Shown here: piece by piece, positions 1 through 5,492 of the stretch
Layout of the letters: each line of letters opens with the position of its first letter
How positions within the stretch are numbered: position 1 is the stretch's first letter
NCBI GenBank assembly: GCA_020438595.1
Contig: JAGQUI010000176.1
Location: 1-6,063, forward strand
Direction of reading: 5' to 3'
DNA length: 6,063 bases
Source of the DNA: Propionibacteriaceae bacterium
GTDB lineage: Bacteria; Actinomycetota; Actinomycetes; Propionibacteriales; Propionibacteriaceae
Made by a program: the position numbers and the translations under genes
The notes under the pieces: generated by a model
Told to the model about the DNA's origin: nothing
Databases searched by the model: none
What the model saw: the letters and a program-made list of their open reading frames with translations, nothing else

Positions 1-928
1 TCGGGCTCGGCGACGGCGTCGCCTTCGCCGTCCGGCTGGCCGTGGGGCTCGGCGTCGGCGAGGGCAATCCGGACGGCATGTAGCTGCCCACCCGGCGGCT
101 CAGCGAGGCTTTCGACTGGTCGCCGGTGAGGAACCGCATCGGGTCGACGTAGGACCCGTCCAGGATCACCTCGAAGTGCAGGTGGCACGCGGTCGAGCGA
201 CCGGTGGAGCCCACGCGTCCGACGACCTGGCCCTGCACCACGGCCTGCCCGAGGCTCACCTCGGCCTGGCGCAGGTGGTTGTAGGTGGTTGCGAAACTGA
301 GCCCGCCGCGGTCTGCGTGCCGGATGATGACCCGGTTCCCGTAGCCGCCGGCCCAGCCGACGTAGGCGACGGTGCCGTCCAGCGAGGCGTGCACGGGGTC
401 GTTGCAGGGCTGGCCGAGGTCGACGCCGTCGTGCCAGCGCTGGCGGTGCGTGAACGGGTCGCTGCGGTAGCCGAAGCCGGTGGACGGCGTGTGGTCGCTC
501 ACCGGCCAGCCGATCAGGTCGCCGTCGACCGCCGGATCGACCGGGCCGGTCTGGACGCCGATCGGGTCGGACAGCAGGTCGTCCCCGCTCTCGATGATTC
601 CGCCGGCCAGCCCGGGGGTCGGTGCGGGCGGGGCCGCCAGGGAGGGAGCTTCCGCCAGCGTCGGGGCGACCGCAGCCGTGGGCCGCGGCGCCAGCGGGGC
701 CGCCGGCGAGGCGGGCGGAACGACCAGCACCACGACGCCTCCGGCGACGACGATCACGACGGTGAGCAGGGTGCTCAGGCCCAGCTGCGCCAGTCCCCTG
801 GCGAGGCCCCCGTGCTGCCGTGGCGCCGGAGCGGCTTCCGCGTGCCGGGGCGGCACGTCGCGGCCCGTCCCCAGGCGCGGCCGATGGGCACGGCTACCGG
901 GGCCGGGGTGGGCATGCCTCGGGTCCAC
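1..928 (-). CDS. Membrane-anchored M23 family metallopeptidase (LytM-like), C-terminus cut by window edge
   Basis: This is a zinc endopeptidase that should cleave peptide cross-links of peptidoglycan outside the membrane. Translated from the GTG at 928, 309 residues are visible and the end is missing. Residues 1-45 are basic and proline-rich (cytoplasmic). Residues 46-70 form one hydrophobic helix (an uncleaved anchor or signal). Residues 71-110 are an Ala/Pro linker. The M23 domain spans about 141-266. Zinc ligands are H166 and D170 (HDGVD) and H251 of HLHFEV, with H249 and H218 (YNHL) as the catalytic histidines, so the site is complete. After the domain comes a Ser/Thr-Pro-rich tail that continues off the window. 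The GTG is the only plausible start: an in-frame TGA lies at 947-949, and a GAGGGGGAG SD is just upstream. The nearest minus-strand gene, osmC, ends 135 bases upstream and is probably a separate unit. The fold is certain; the cleavage specificity is not. Confidence 0.93.
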   Translation of the reverse strand, partial: MDPRHAHPGPGSRAHRPRLGTGRDVPPRHAEAAPAPRQHGGLARGLAQLGLSTLLTVVIVVAGGVVVLVVPPASPAAPLAPRPTAAVAPTLAEAPSLAAPPAPTPGLAGGIIESGDDLLSDPIGVQTGPVDPAVDGDLIGWPVSDHTPSTGFGYRSDPFTHRQRWHDGVDLGQPCNDPVHASLDGTVAYVGWAGGYGNRVIIRHADRGGLSFATTYNHLRQAEVSLGQAVVQGQVVGRVGSTGRSTACHLHFEVILDGSYVDPMRFLTGDQSKASLSRRVGSYMPSGLPSPTPSPTASRTAKATPSPSP

Positions 929-1019
929 GAGCTCCCCCTCTCGCGATCAGGTCAATGATCGTTCCGGGGATGGGAGTCGGGGAAGGTGTGTGGGAGTACC
1001 TTGCGCAATTCTCAGGTTC

Positions 1020-1049
1020 GGCTGCGCGGGGTCACTCCCCCGCGCAGCC
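1020..1049 (-). terminator. Perfect 12-bp hairpin after osmC, probable terminator
   Basis: GGCTGCGCGGGG (1020-1031) pairs perfectly with CCCCGCGCAGCC (1038-1049) around a 6-base loop. It lies 15 bases past the osmC stop in the direction of osmC transcription. No clear U-run follows on the minus strand, which is common for G+C-rich actinobacterial terminators. It would also insulate the M23 gene downstream. Confidence 0.7.
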
Positions 1050-1063
1050 CGGAACCGCAGGGG

Positions 1064-1489
1064 TCAGACCAGCGTGGCGTCCAGCGTGATCGTGGTGCCG
1101 GTGAGCGCCGCCGAGACGGGGCAGCCGGTCTTGGCGTCGTCGGCGAAGCCGGCGAACTGCTCGGCGGTGAGGCCGGGGACGGACGCCGTCACGGTGAGGT
1201 GGATGCCGGTGATGCCTTCACCGGGCACGAACGTGACGTCTGCCTTGGTGTCGAGGGTGGCGGGAGGGGTGCCGTTGCCGGCGAGGGCGTGGGAGAGGGC
1301 CATCGAGTAGCACGAGGCGTGCGCGGCCGCGATGAACTCCTCGGGAGTGGTCTTGCTGCCGGGGGCCTCGCCGGCGCGCGATCGCCAGTCGATCTCGACG
1401 CTGCCCAGGCTGGAGCTGAGGAACTCGACCTCGCCGCCTCCCTCGATCAGGGAGCCTTCCCAGTGGGCCTGTGCGGAGCTGACGGTCAT
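1064..1489 (-). CDS. osmC: OsmC family peroxiredoxin
   Basis: This 141-residue cytoplasmic thiol peroxidase of the OsmC/Ohr family reduces organic hydroperoxides and is typically tied to oxidative or osmotic stress. Hallmarks match OsmC more than Ohr: AHWEG at 8-12, TTPEEFIAAAHASCYSMAL at 47-65 with the peroxidatic C60, and TGCPVS at 121-126 with the resolving C123. R38 and E50 or E51 are candidates for the conserved Arg/Glu that hold the reactive thiolate. The C-terminus (ITLDATL) also matches the family. The length agrees with the usual 140-143. The ATG at 1489 was chosen because OsmC homology begins there and an AGGCAGG-type SD lies just upstream; the open frame continues to 1726, but that part is low-complexity and overlaps the PAP2 gene. 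It is divergent from the PAP2 gene across 136 bases. Enclosing and opposite-strand frames are shadows. Confidence 0.95.
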   Translation of the reverse strand: MTVSSAQAHWEGSLIEGGGEVEFLSSSLGSVEIDWRSRAGEAPGSKTTPEEFIAAAHASCYSMALSHALAGNGTPPATLDTKADVTFVPGEGITGIHLTVTASVPGLTAEQFAGFADDAKTGCPVSAALTGTTITLDATLV

Positions 1490-1599
1490 GGATGCCTGCC
1501 TTTCGGAGTGTGGGGTTCGCCCTTCGGGGGCTTCAGAAATTCCCAACCGCGGCCTTCGGCGTCCTATTCCGGCCCCACCGGCGCCCCGTACCGCTCCGG

Positions 1600-1605
1600 T
1601 AGGCT
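1600..1605 (+). promoter_or_regulatory. Possible -10 element of the PAP2 gene
   Basis: TAGGCT fits the loose actinobacterial TANNNT -10 pattern and would place the transcript start near 1612, just before the GGAGG SD at 1616-1620. No convincing -35 is seen, so this is a weak call. Confidence 0.25.
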
Positions 1606-1625
1606 CGACGGATGCGGAGGAACGG

Positions 1626-2342
1626 GTGAGCGACGACCCGACAGGCACGCTCGCGTCCCGCGCCCGGTCGGTCCCGGACTCCGCGGCACTCCTGTTCAGC
1701 GGACTGGTCGGCGGGGCGGTGTTCATCGCCCTGATGGTCGGCGCCGAGGCCGTCTACGACGCGGTGACCGAGTCGGACGGCGTGGCCGGCCTCGACCGTC
1801 CCGTCCTGGACTGGGCGATCCACGCGCGCACCCCGCTGTCGGAGGTGCTCGTGACGGCGTTCACCAACCTCGGCACGACGCTGCCGATGGTGATGATCGG
1901 CGGTGGCCTGATGCTCGCGCTCTACCTGGCGTTCCGCCGGCGCACGATCATCTGGCTGATGCTGGTGGCCGGCGCGGGCAGCGTCACCTTCACCGTGGTC
2001 GGCAAGGCGATCGTGGCCCGCAACCGTCCGCCGCTGGCCGACGCGGTGGCGCCGTACGAGAGCAGCTTCTCCTTCCCGTCCGGCCACACGCTGAACAGCA
2101 CCGTGGTGGCGGGCATGCTCGCGTACCTGGTGGTGTGGCTCGCACCGAAGGCGTGGATGCGGGTCGGGGCGGTCGTGGCCGCCGCGTCGTGGGCGATCGC
2201 AATGGGCCTGAGCCGGGTGTTCCTCGGCCACCACTGGCTCACCGACGTGGTCTTCGCGTGGCTGTTCGGACTGGCCTGGCTGGCGCTGCTGATCACCGTC
2301 CACCGCCTGCTGCTGGCGCGCGGGAATCCGGCGGATACCTGA
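1626..2342 (+). CDS. PAP2 superfamily integral membrane phosphatase
   Basis: This 238-residue polytopic membrane protein should hydrolyse a phosphate ester of a lipid at the membrane face, such as undecaprenyl pyrophosphate or phosphatidic acid. All three PAP2 signature motifs are present: K127-x6-R134-P, PSGH at 151-154, and S196-R197-x5-H203-x3-D207, so the histidine phosphatase site looks complete. Hydrophobic helices lie near 22-43, 86-103, 108-126, 158-173, 180-196 and 208-225, the six-helix layout typical of the family. The GTG start at 1626 has GGAGG at 1616-1620 with five bases between. The frame is open back to 1332, but the extra part overlaps osmC antisense and lacks PAP2 features. 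The stop overlaps the candidate promoter of the downstream tRNA. The exact lipid substrate cannot be told from sequence, so no symbol is given. Confidence 0.93.
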   Translation: MSDDPTGTLASRARSVPDSAALLFSGLVGGAVFIALMVGAEAVYDAVTESDGVAGLDRPVLDWAIHARTPLSEVLVTAFTNLGTTLPMVMIGGGLMLALYLAFRRRTIIWLMLVAGAGSVTFTVVGKAIVARNRPPLADAVAPYESSFSFPSGHTLNSTVVAGMLAYLVVWLAPKAWMRVGAVVAAASWAIAMGLSRVFLGHHWLTDVVFAWLFGLAWLALLITVHRLLLARGNPADT

Positions 2343-2343
2343 T

Positions 2344-2373
2344 TTCACATCACCGGTTGGTCTTGGGTAGAGT
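2344..2373 (+). promoter_or_regulatory. Promoter of tRNA-Ala
   Basis: TTCACA (2344-2349, five of six matches to TTGACA) and TAGAGT (2368-2373, four of six to TATAAT) are separated by 18 bases. This predicts a start near 2380, giving a roughly 16-base leader before the tRNA. The -35 immediately follows the PAP2 stop codon. Confidence 0.5.
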
Positions 2374-2395
2374 AGGTACTCGTCCGCAGGACGCT

Positions 2396-2468
2396 GGGGC
2401 TATGGCGCAGTTGGTAGCGCGCTTCCATGGCATGGAAGAGGCCACGGGTTCGAATCCCGTTAGCTCCA
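2396..2468 (+). tRNA. tRNA-Ala, anticodon GGC
   Basis: A full cloverleaf can be folded. The acceptor is GGGGCTA/TAGCTCC including the G3:U70 wobble pair that marks alanine tRNAs. T8-G9 is followed by a D arm with stem GCGC/GCGC, anticodon stem CTTCC/GGAAG with loop ATGGCAT (anticodon GGC, reading GCC and GCU), a five-base variable loop, and T arm ACGGG-TTCGAAT-CCCGT. The discriminator base is A2468. CCA is not encoded directly after it (the next bases are CCCA), so CCA would be added enzymatically. The composition and the nature of the genes change just after this gene. Confidence 0.97.
2427..2468 (+). other. Candidate integration site (3' half of tRNA-Ala)
   Basis: The 3' half of a tRNA gene is a classic core site for tyrosine integrases of actinobacterial integrative elements. 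Here it forms the junction between intact core genes and a decayed accessory stretch. This is inference only: no integrase and no repeated copy of this segment lies within the window. Confidence 0.25.
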
Positions 2469-2762
2469 CCCACTGAACATCCTAGTCAGATCAACATTTT
2501 GGCCGATCTGTCAGTCCTTCGAGACCATCTCCCTTGCAGAACTGGCGCACTCGCCCACAGCCGGCGACTCGAAGGCGGGGCGGCCGCAACCGAACGAGCA
2601 CTACACCGCTTCGACCTCGGAGAAGCCTGGGGGCAACGAAACTCGCCCGCGACCTCGGCGTCGCCGGTCAACTGCGGCCGTGGCTCCACGGAAGGCGGCA
2701 GGCGCCTTGGCGTCCGACTCGACGGACCCAGAATCCGACTAGCTGAAGCACTCCCCGAGCAA
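2469..2762. other. Gap after the tRNA without an intact gene
   Basis: No reading frame here has a start, SD and family signature together. Just after the tRNA, CAGATC (2487-2492) and GATCTG (2505-2510) could form a weak 6-bp hairpin with a 12-base loop; it is a poor terminator candidate. The only coding-like signal is the possible helix-turn-helix remnant listed separately. Confidence 0.5.
2578..2742 (+). pseudogene. Possible decayed helix-turn-helix protein remnant
   Basis: Read in successive frames, this stretch gives, in order, GRPQPNEHY (2578-2604), RFDLGEAWG (2607-2633), KLARDLGVA (2639-2665) and STAAVAPRKAAGALASDSTD (2668-2727), ending at TAG 2740-2742. The order recalls a common actinobacterial DNA-binding domain with GRPP-x-DEHY, TKAVAEHFGV and STAAKWV-x-RAR blocks. 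Each frame change equals the loss of one base, and the three together restore the first frame. The spacing between the EHY and TK blocks is several residues shorter than I recall for the family. This reading depends on stitching frames by eye and could be coincidence. It carries no start, so only the C-terminal part would survive. Confidence 0.3.
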
Positions 2763-3482
2763 TCAGCAGCCTGGCAGCCCAAGGTCTCCGTTGCCCGACC
2801 CGATCGCCATCACCGCTGTGCGGACCCAGGAGCCATCAACGAGACGCACCCACCTATTCCAGATCTGCACAGCGCCGTCATCGAAGTGAACCCGATAGCC
2901 AGCTGCCTGCCGTTGACACACTGCCGTCACCGATTGGCCAGCATCAATCCAGCGAGCAGCGTTCGCCGGCGGCCGCCACTTCGGCGACCACTCGGGCGGA
3001 TTCGGGTCGGTGTATGCCCACGTTCCCCAGTAGTAGGTGTCCTCAACGACACCCTCGACGGTCGATGGACCGACAGCAGGGATGCTTGCAGGCGTGGAGG
3101 ACTCGCTGGTTGCATGCTCGTAGCCCAGCTCAAACGCCCACTTCTCGGCGGGGCTCAGTGCACGGCCGGCCACCACAGCGCCGATTGCGCCGACGACTAG
3201 TCCCTCGGCACCGTTCTCGATCGCCCACCACGCCGCCTGGCAGAACGTGTCCTTGGGCCAGCCGAAATAGCGGTCATTCAGGTTGCCGAGATGAGAGTCG
3301 TAGAACAGCTGCGCCTCTTCATCGAACGCCTGCTTCCAGTCCTGCCCAGGCTGCACGCCCGTGATCTCGAACCCGCAGTAGGTGCTGTCGGCGCGAGCCT
3401 CCGTCGGCGCAACCACCGCGGTCGCGGAGACTGCGATCACTGCCGTCACCAGAACGGCCGTAAGGCGATGACGCTGCTTCAT
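2763..3482 (-). CDS. Secreted four-cysteine protein of unknown function
   Basis: I do not recognise a characterised family. The 239-residue product has a clear Sec signal: basic MKQRHR, hydrophobic core about 7-25, and an ARA|D cleavage site after residue 31. The mature protein has four cysteines (C36, C81, C189, C239, the last being the final residue), suggesting two disulfides outside the cell. It contains a Gly/Ala hydrophobic stretch (92-106), a Pro/Trp-rich section (about 150-178), and a C-terminal unit with repeated aromatics (NRWVRLVDGSWV, 209-220) that resembles an SH3-like or beta-rich module; this last point is a guess. The ATG at 3482 was chosen over the frame opening at 3539 because the signal peptide begins there and GGAGGGAGGGG lies just upstream. 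It is divergent from the decayed gene at 3702, and the inverted repeats between them may control it. The gene appears intact, unlike its plus-strand neighbours. Confidence 0.85.
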   Translation of the reverse strand: MKQRHRLTAVLVTAVIAVSATAVVAPTEARADSTYCGFEITGVQPGQDWKQAFDEEAQLFYDSHLGNLNDRYFGWPKDTFCQAAWWAIENGAEGLVVGAIGAVVAGRALSPAEKWAFELGYEHATSESSTPASIPAVGPSTVEGVVEDTYYWGTWAYTDPNPPEWSPKWRPPANAARWIDAGQSVTAVCQRQAAGYRVHFDDGAVQIWNRWVRLVDGSWVRTAVMAIGSGNGDLGLPGC

Positions 3483-3514
3483 GTCGGGCCCCTCCCTCCA
3501 CTCACCGCACGACA

Positions 3515-3520
3515 ATTGTG
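3515..3520 (-). promoter_or_regulatory. Possible -10 of the secreted-protein gene
   Basis: On the minus strand this reads CACAAT, four of six matches to TATAAT, and would give a 5' leader of about 25 bases holding the strong SD. No good -35 is seen. It overlaps the edge of the 3518-3539 dyad, so a protein bound there could block transcription. Confidence 0.25.
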
Positions 3521-3539
3521 TCCCCCTAATGGGGGACAC
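3518..3539. promoter_or_regulatory. Perfect 9-bp inverted repeat, likely operator or hairpin
   Basis: GTGTCCCCC (3518-3526) is mirrored exactly by GGGGGACAC (3531-3539) around TAAT. It lies 36-57 bases upstream of the secreted-protein ATG, where a repressor site would be expected. It could instead be an RNA hairpin in a transcript from upstream. No flanking T-run supports a terminator on either strand. Confidence 0.5.
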
Positions 3540-3552
3540 CGCACGTCGCGGA

Positions 3553-3573
3553 GATCGCTATTCGGTAACGATC
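3553..3573. promoter_or_regulatory. Imperfect 21-bp dyad, possible second operator
   Basis: The pattern is GATCG-N-TA-N5-TA-N-CGATC, with eight-base arms broken by one mismatched pair. Its centre lies about 34 bases from that of the neighbouring perfect repeat, on the same divergent intergenic segment. The two arm sequences differ, so they would bind different proteins. Confidence 0.35.
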
Positions 3574-3666
3574 CGGGAGAGACAGCACGGCCTTGGGCAG
3601 CGCCCCCCGCGCGGTCCGCCCGACCGTAAGGGTGCAGGCGTGTTCGCACGAGACGCCCCCCGGACC

Positions 3667-3695
3667 TTCCACGCTCGACATGCCAGCGACACAAT
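3667..3695 (+). promoter_or_regulatory. Possible promoter giving a leaderless transcript for the 3702 gene
   Basis: TTCCAC (3667-3672) and CACAAT (3690-3695) are 17 bases apart. A start six or seven bases after the -10 falls on the ATG at 3702, which has no SD in front of it. Leaderless genes are common in actinobacteria. The -35 match is poor (three of six). Confidence 0.35.
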
Positions 3696-3701
3696 GCACG
3701 C

Positions 3702-4097
3702 ATGCTTCAACTCGCCGCAGACCAGATCGTCGCCCTGCCCGTAGACGACCTAGCGCTCCGAGTGGTCGCCGACTTCGCCCAATCGGGCTGGAACCAACGC
3801 AACTACACCATCGAACACCAGCAGAACGCCCAGCTCAGCCCACCCGCCCTGCGCGCGATCGCGGGAGCACTCTCCTGGGCACACGCCCACGGCCTGATCG
3901 CGCGATCTCCAACACAGAACTCGACCGACGCCATCTCTTCGTAACCCGACTCGGCCACCAAGCGATCCGCGGCGGGCTGGACCAAGTCCGGGCCGAGGCC
4001 CCACTGAGCAGCGGCCTGCAATCCCGTGATCGAGCGGCGCGCCAGCCCGTAGTCCATACTCGGCGAACTCGAACAAGCCGTGTTCGTGTCCATGAAG
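3702..4097 (+). pseudogene. TIGR02391-like (Ymh-type) protein, broken by indels and a nonsense codon
   Basis: The N-terminal 78 residues read normally from ATG 3702, with features recalled from the TIGR02391 family: LAADQIVALPVDDLALRVVA, ALRAIAGAL, HGLIARSPTQ and DAI. An apparent extra TC near 3936 then shifts the frame into a TAA at 3942-3944. The expected continuation FVTRLGHQAIRGGLDQVRAE follows in the next frame from 3938. Around 4020 an apparent extra A restores the first frame, giving NPVIERRASP, then TAG at 4050-4052, then SILGELEQAVFVSMK. The family's C-terminal part should follow SMK but is absent. At least three lesions plus a 3' loss make this a pseudogene. The function of the family is not established; members occur in phage and plasmid-like settings. 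The match is from memory of the family, not from a search. Confidence 0.7.
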
Positions 4098-4326
4098 GTG
4101 CCGCGGCAGTACCGCCGCGATCACCCCAAGAAGGACAAGCCCGCGGACGGCGACGCCGCGAACAGTGCGTCCAGATGGAAGGGGCCGCTGCACCCCAGAT
4201 GAAGACCAGATCGTGGTCGGCTGGACCGGCACCGACCTCGAACTCGCCAAACAGCTCCGCCGGTCCTACCCGAGCGTCGTACGCCGAAAGAGACGCCTCC
4301 GCGACGCAGCCCTAGCAAAGCGCCCG
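4098..4326 (+). pseudogene. SANT/Myb-like DNA-binding domain remnant
   Basis: Directly after the truncated TIGR02391-like remnant, the same frame continues as VPRQYRRDHPKKDKPADG and DAANSASRWKG up to about 4185. One frame over, from 4189, it reads CTPDEDQIVVGWTGTDLELA and KQLRRSYPSVVRRKRRLRDA. Together this resembles the RWTPEED...ELA..LGRS..AV..RR.RLR layout of short Myb/SANT-like DNA-binding domains found in phage and actinobacterial HNH or regulatory proteins. A one-base shift separates the two parts, and the first tryptophan of the repeat would be W in ASRW. No own start or SD is visible, and the end is uncertain because it runs into the 3' end of the minus-strand zinc-ribbon gene (4363). 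It could be the tail of a different gene joined by deletion at 4097. Confidence 0.45.
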
Positions 4327-4362
4327 AGGTCACACCTGACGCCGACGCCAGGCAAAAGGACG

Positions 4363-4878
4363 CTACTCGCTGAACCCCGCGCCACACCCCCAGCAGCGCT
4401 TGCGGGTCGCAGGCTGCTCCAACCCGCACGCTGGACACGTCCTGAGCAAGGCCCCCGCGTCGGTCCTGCGTAAAACGGCGGGAGATGCCGCGGCGTCCGC
4501 AGCCGCCGATCCAGCTTCAGGAGGCATTTCGCCAGCAACGGGATCTACTGCGGGAGCTGGGGCATCCTCGATTCCGTGACCACGCTCAAGTTGGGTCAAC
4601 GTTGCCGCCAGCCGAGCGAGAAGGTCAGCCTGCCGCGCCCCTACCTCAAGCTGCTTCGCCGTGTTCGTACGAGTCTCAGCGACGTTCTCCAGCAGCTCTC
4701 CGTATGCGTACGTGAAGATGCCCGCCAAGAAGAAGTAGGCCCACACCACCACCATGGCCATGAACCCCATGTTGCCGGGCACACCGGGGAAGCTAAGAAC
4801 TGAGAACCCAGCAAGCGCCCCCAAGACCCAGACGACTACCGCGAGCCCTTTCACAATCCCAGCGACCTTCGAACTCAT
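4363..4878 (-). CDS. Two-helix membrane protein with C-terminal zinc ribbon, unknown function
   Basis: I do not recognise a named family. The 171-residue protein has two transmembrane helices (about 8-30 and 38-59) joined by a short Pro/Gly turn, then a helical, likely coiled-coil stretch (60-100). An Ala/Pro-rich linker (104-135) leads to a zinc ribbon with C148-x2-C151 and C162-x2-C165 (CPACG...CWGCG). The zinc ribbon would sit at the end of a flexible arm, probably in the cytoplasm if both termini face inward. This layout suits a membrane-anchored adaptor or sensor, but no catalytic motif is seen. The ATG at 4878 has an AAGG SD eight bases upstream. It is divergent from the HNH gene (68 bases between starts) and convergent with the SANT remnant. 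The frame is intact and residue use is typical of real protein. Confidence 0.85.
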   Translation of the reverse strand: MSSKVAGIVKGLAVVVWVLGALAGFSVLSFPGVPGNMGFMAMVVVWAYFFLAGIFTYAYGELLENVAETRTNTAKQLEVGARQADLLARLAATLTQLERGHGIEDAPAPAVDPVAGEMPPEAGSAAADAAASPAVLRRTDAGALLRTCPACGLEQPATRKRCWGCGAGFSE

Positions 4879-4946
4879 GCGTCGAACCTTACGATGCAGG
4901 CTCGGGGTCGAGGCGAGGAACGCCGCACTCTGACGTCACCGTCGCT

Positions 4947-5492
4947 ATGCAAACTTCAGGGGAGCCAGCCAACAATCCGCTGCCTGGCCCCACAGCAGCC
5001 TCCTGGCACGAGATCCTGTCTCCCATGTCGGACCCCACCTTTCAGCCGATGCCGGGCCGGATCGCGCACGTTCGCGGACGCAAAGCGAAGAACCGGGAGC
5101 CCGGGCTTCCCAAAATCTCCGAGATACAGCTCGAACTCGCTGACGGACGGCAGGTCGCTGCGAGCGCATTCCCGCGACCCCGAATGAGTGAGCCCGTCAC
5201 CGCAGTCGGTGTCTGCGTGATCCCCTCCGGCCGCTTCGGGGTGTGCCCAATCTGCCTCCAACAGCCAGGCGACACCGACGAGCACGTTCCGCCGGGCGGG
5301 TTCGGCGGCAGCGTCATGACTGGCACCTGCCAGGACTGCAACAACAAGCTCGGATCACGCACCGAGGCAGCGATGCAGGACTGGTACGACCACGCGGTGA
5401 GGATCCACTACACCGTCGAAGGCGACCCGAAACCGTTCGGCCACACCCGAGCCATCAACCTGCCGACCGAAGACGCGAGTTCGTCATCATGA
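4947..5492 (+). CDS. HNH endonuclease-like protein, N-terminal part of an apparently frameshifted gene
   Basis: This is a 181-residue frame carrying an HNH (HNH_5-like) metal-dependent nuclease motif: C100-P-I-C103, DEHVPPGGFGG at 111-121 with H113 as the likely general base, and C128-x2-C131-N132. The two CxxC pairs would bind a structural zinc. A canonical third HNH histidine is not obvious. Residues 138-150 (RTEAAMQDWYDHA) recall helices that follow such motifs in actinobacterial proteins. After INLPTED the frame gives a run of serines and stops at 5490-5492, while the sequence one frame over continues the protein. An apparent one-base loss near 5475 explains this. The start is uncertain: ATG 4947 lacks an SD, and ATG 5025 or 5184 are alternatives. 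Residues before about 37 show no family features. The target, DNA or other, is unknown. Confidence 0.7.
   Translation: MQTSGEPANNPLPGPTAASWHEILSPMSDPTFQPMPGRIAHVRGRKAKNREPGLPKISEIQLELADGRQVAASAFPRPRMSEPVTAVGVCVIPSGRFGVCPICLQQPGDTDEHVPPGGFGGSVMTGTCQDCNNKLGSRTEAAMQDWYDHAVRIHYTVEGDPKPFGHTRAINLPTEDASSSS

Noticed and set aside
176..958. Long plus-strand open frames over the first kilobase
   Set aside because: They are antisense shadows of the M23 gene, whose catalytic motifs read perfectly on the minus strand.
929..1063. Possible c-di-AMP-type riboswitch upstream of the M23 peptidase gene
   Set aside because: Such riboswitches can precede cell-wall hydrolase genes, but the leader is short and I see none of the expected conserved segments; the main structure here is the osmC hairpin.
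1533..2348. Minus-strand frames opposite the PAP2 gene
   Set aside because: Low-complexity His/Arg/Gln-rich shadows; PAP2 motifs are complete on the plus strand.
986..2476. 496-residue plus-strand open frame
   Set aside because: It crosses osmC, the PAP2 gene and the tRNA in a frame without family features, rich in Arg/Gly; it is an artefact of high G+C.
2427..3200. 257-residue plus-strand frame starting inside the tRNA
   Set aside because: It begins within a structural RNA and overlaps the secreted-protein gene antisense; no coherent family signature across it.
3526..3681. 51-codon minus-strand small frame upstream of the secreted-protein gene
   Set aside because: It has no SD, spans both dyads and ends inside the perfect inverted repeat; nothing suggests translation.
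4341..4350. Short repeat of GACGCC near 4339-4349 as a terminator
   Set aside because: It is a direct repeat rather than an inverted one and forms no useful stem.
4931..4938. TGACGTCA palindrome near the divergent 4878/4947 starts
   Set aside because: An isolated 8-base palindrome is expected by chance, and no second copy is seen.
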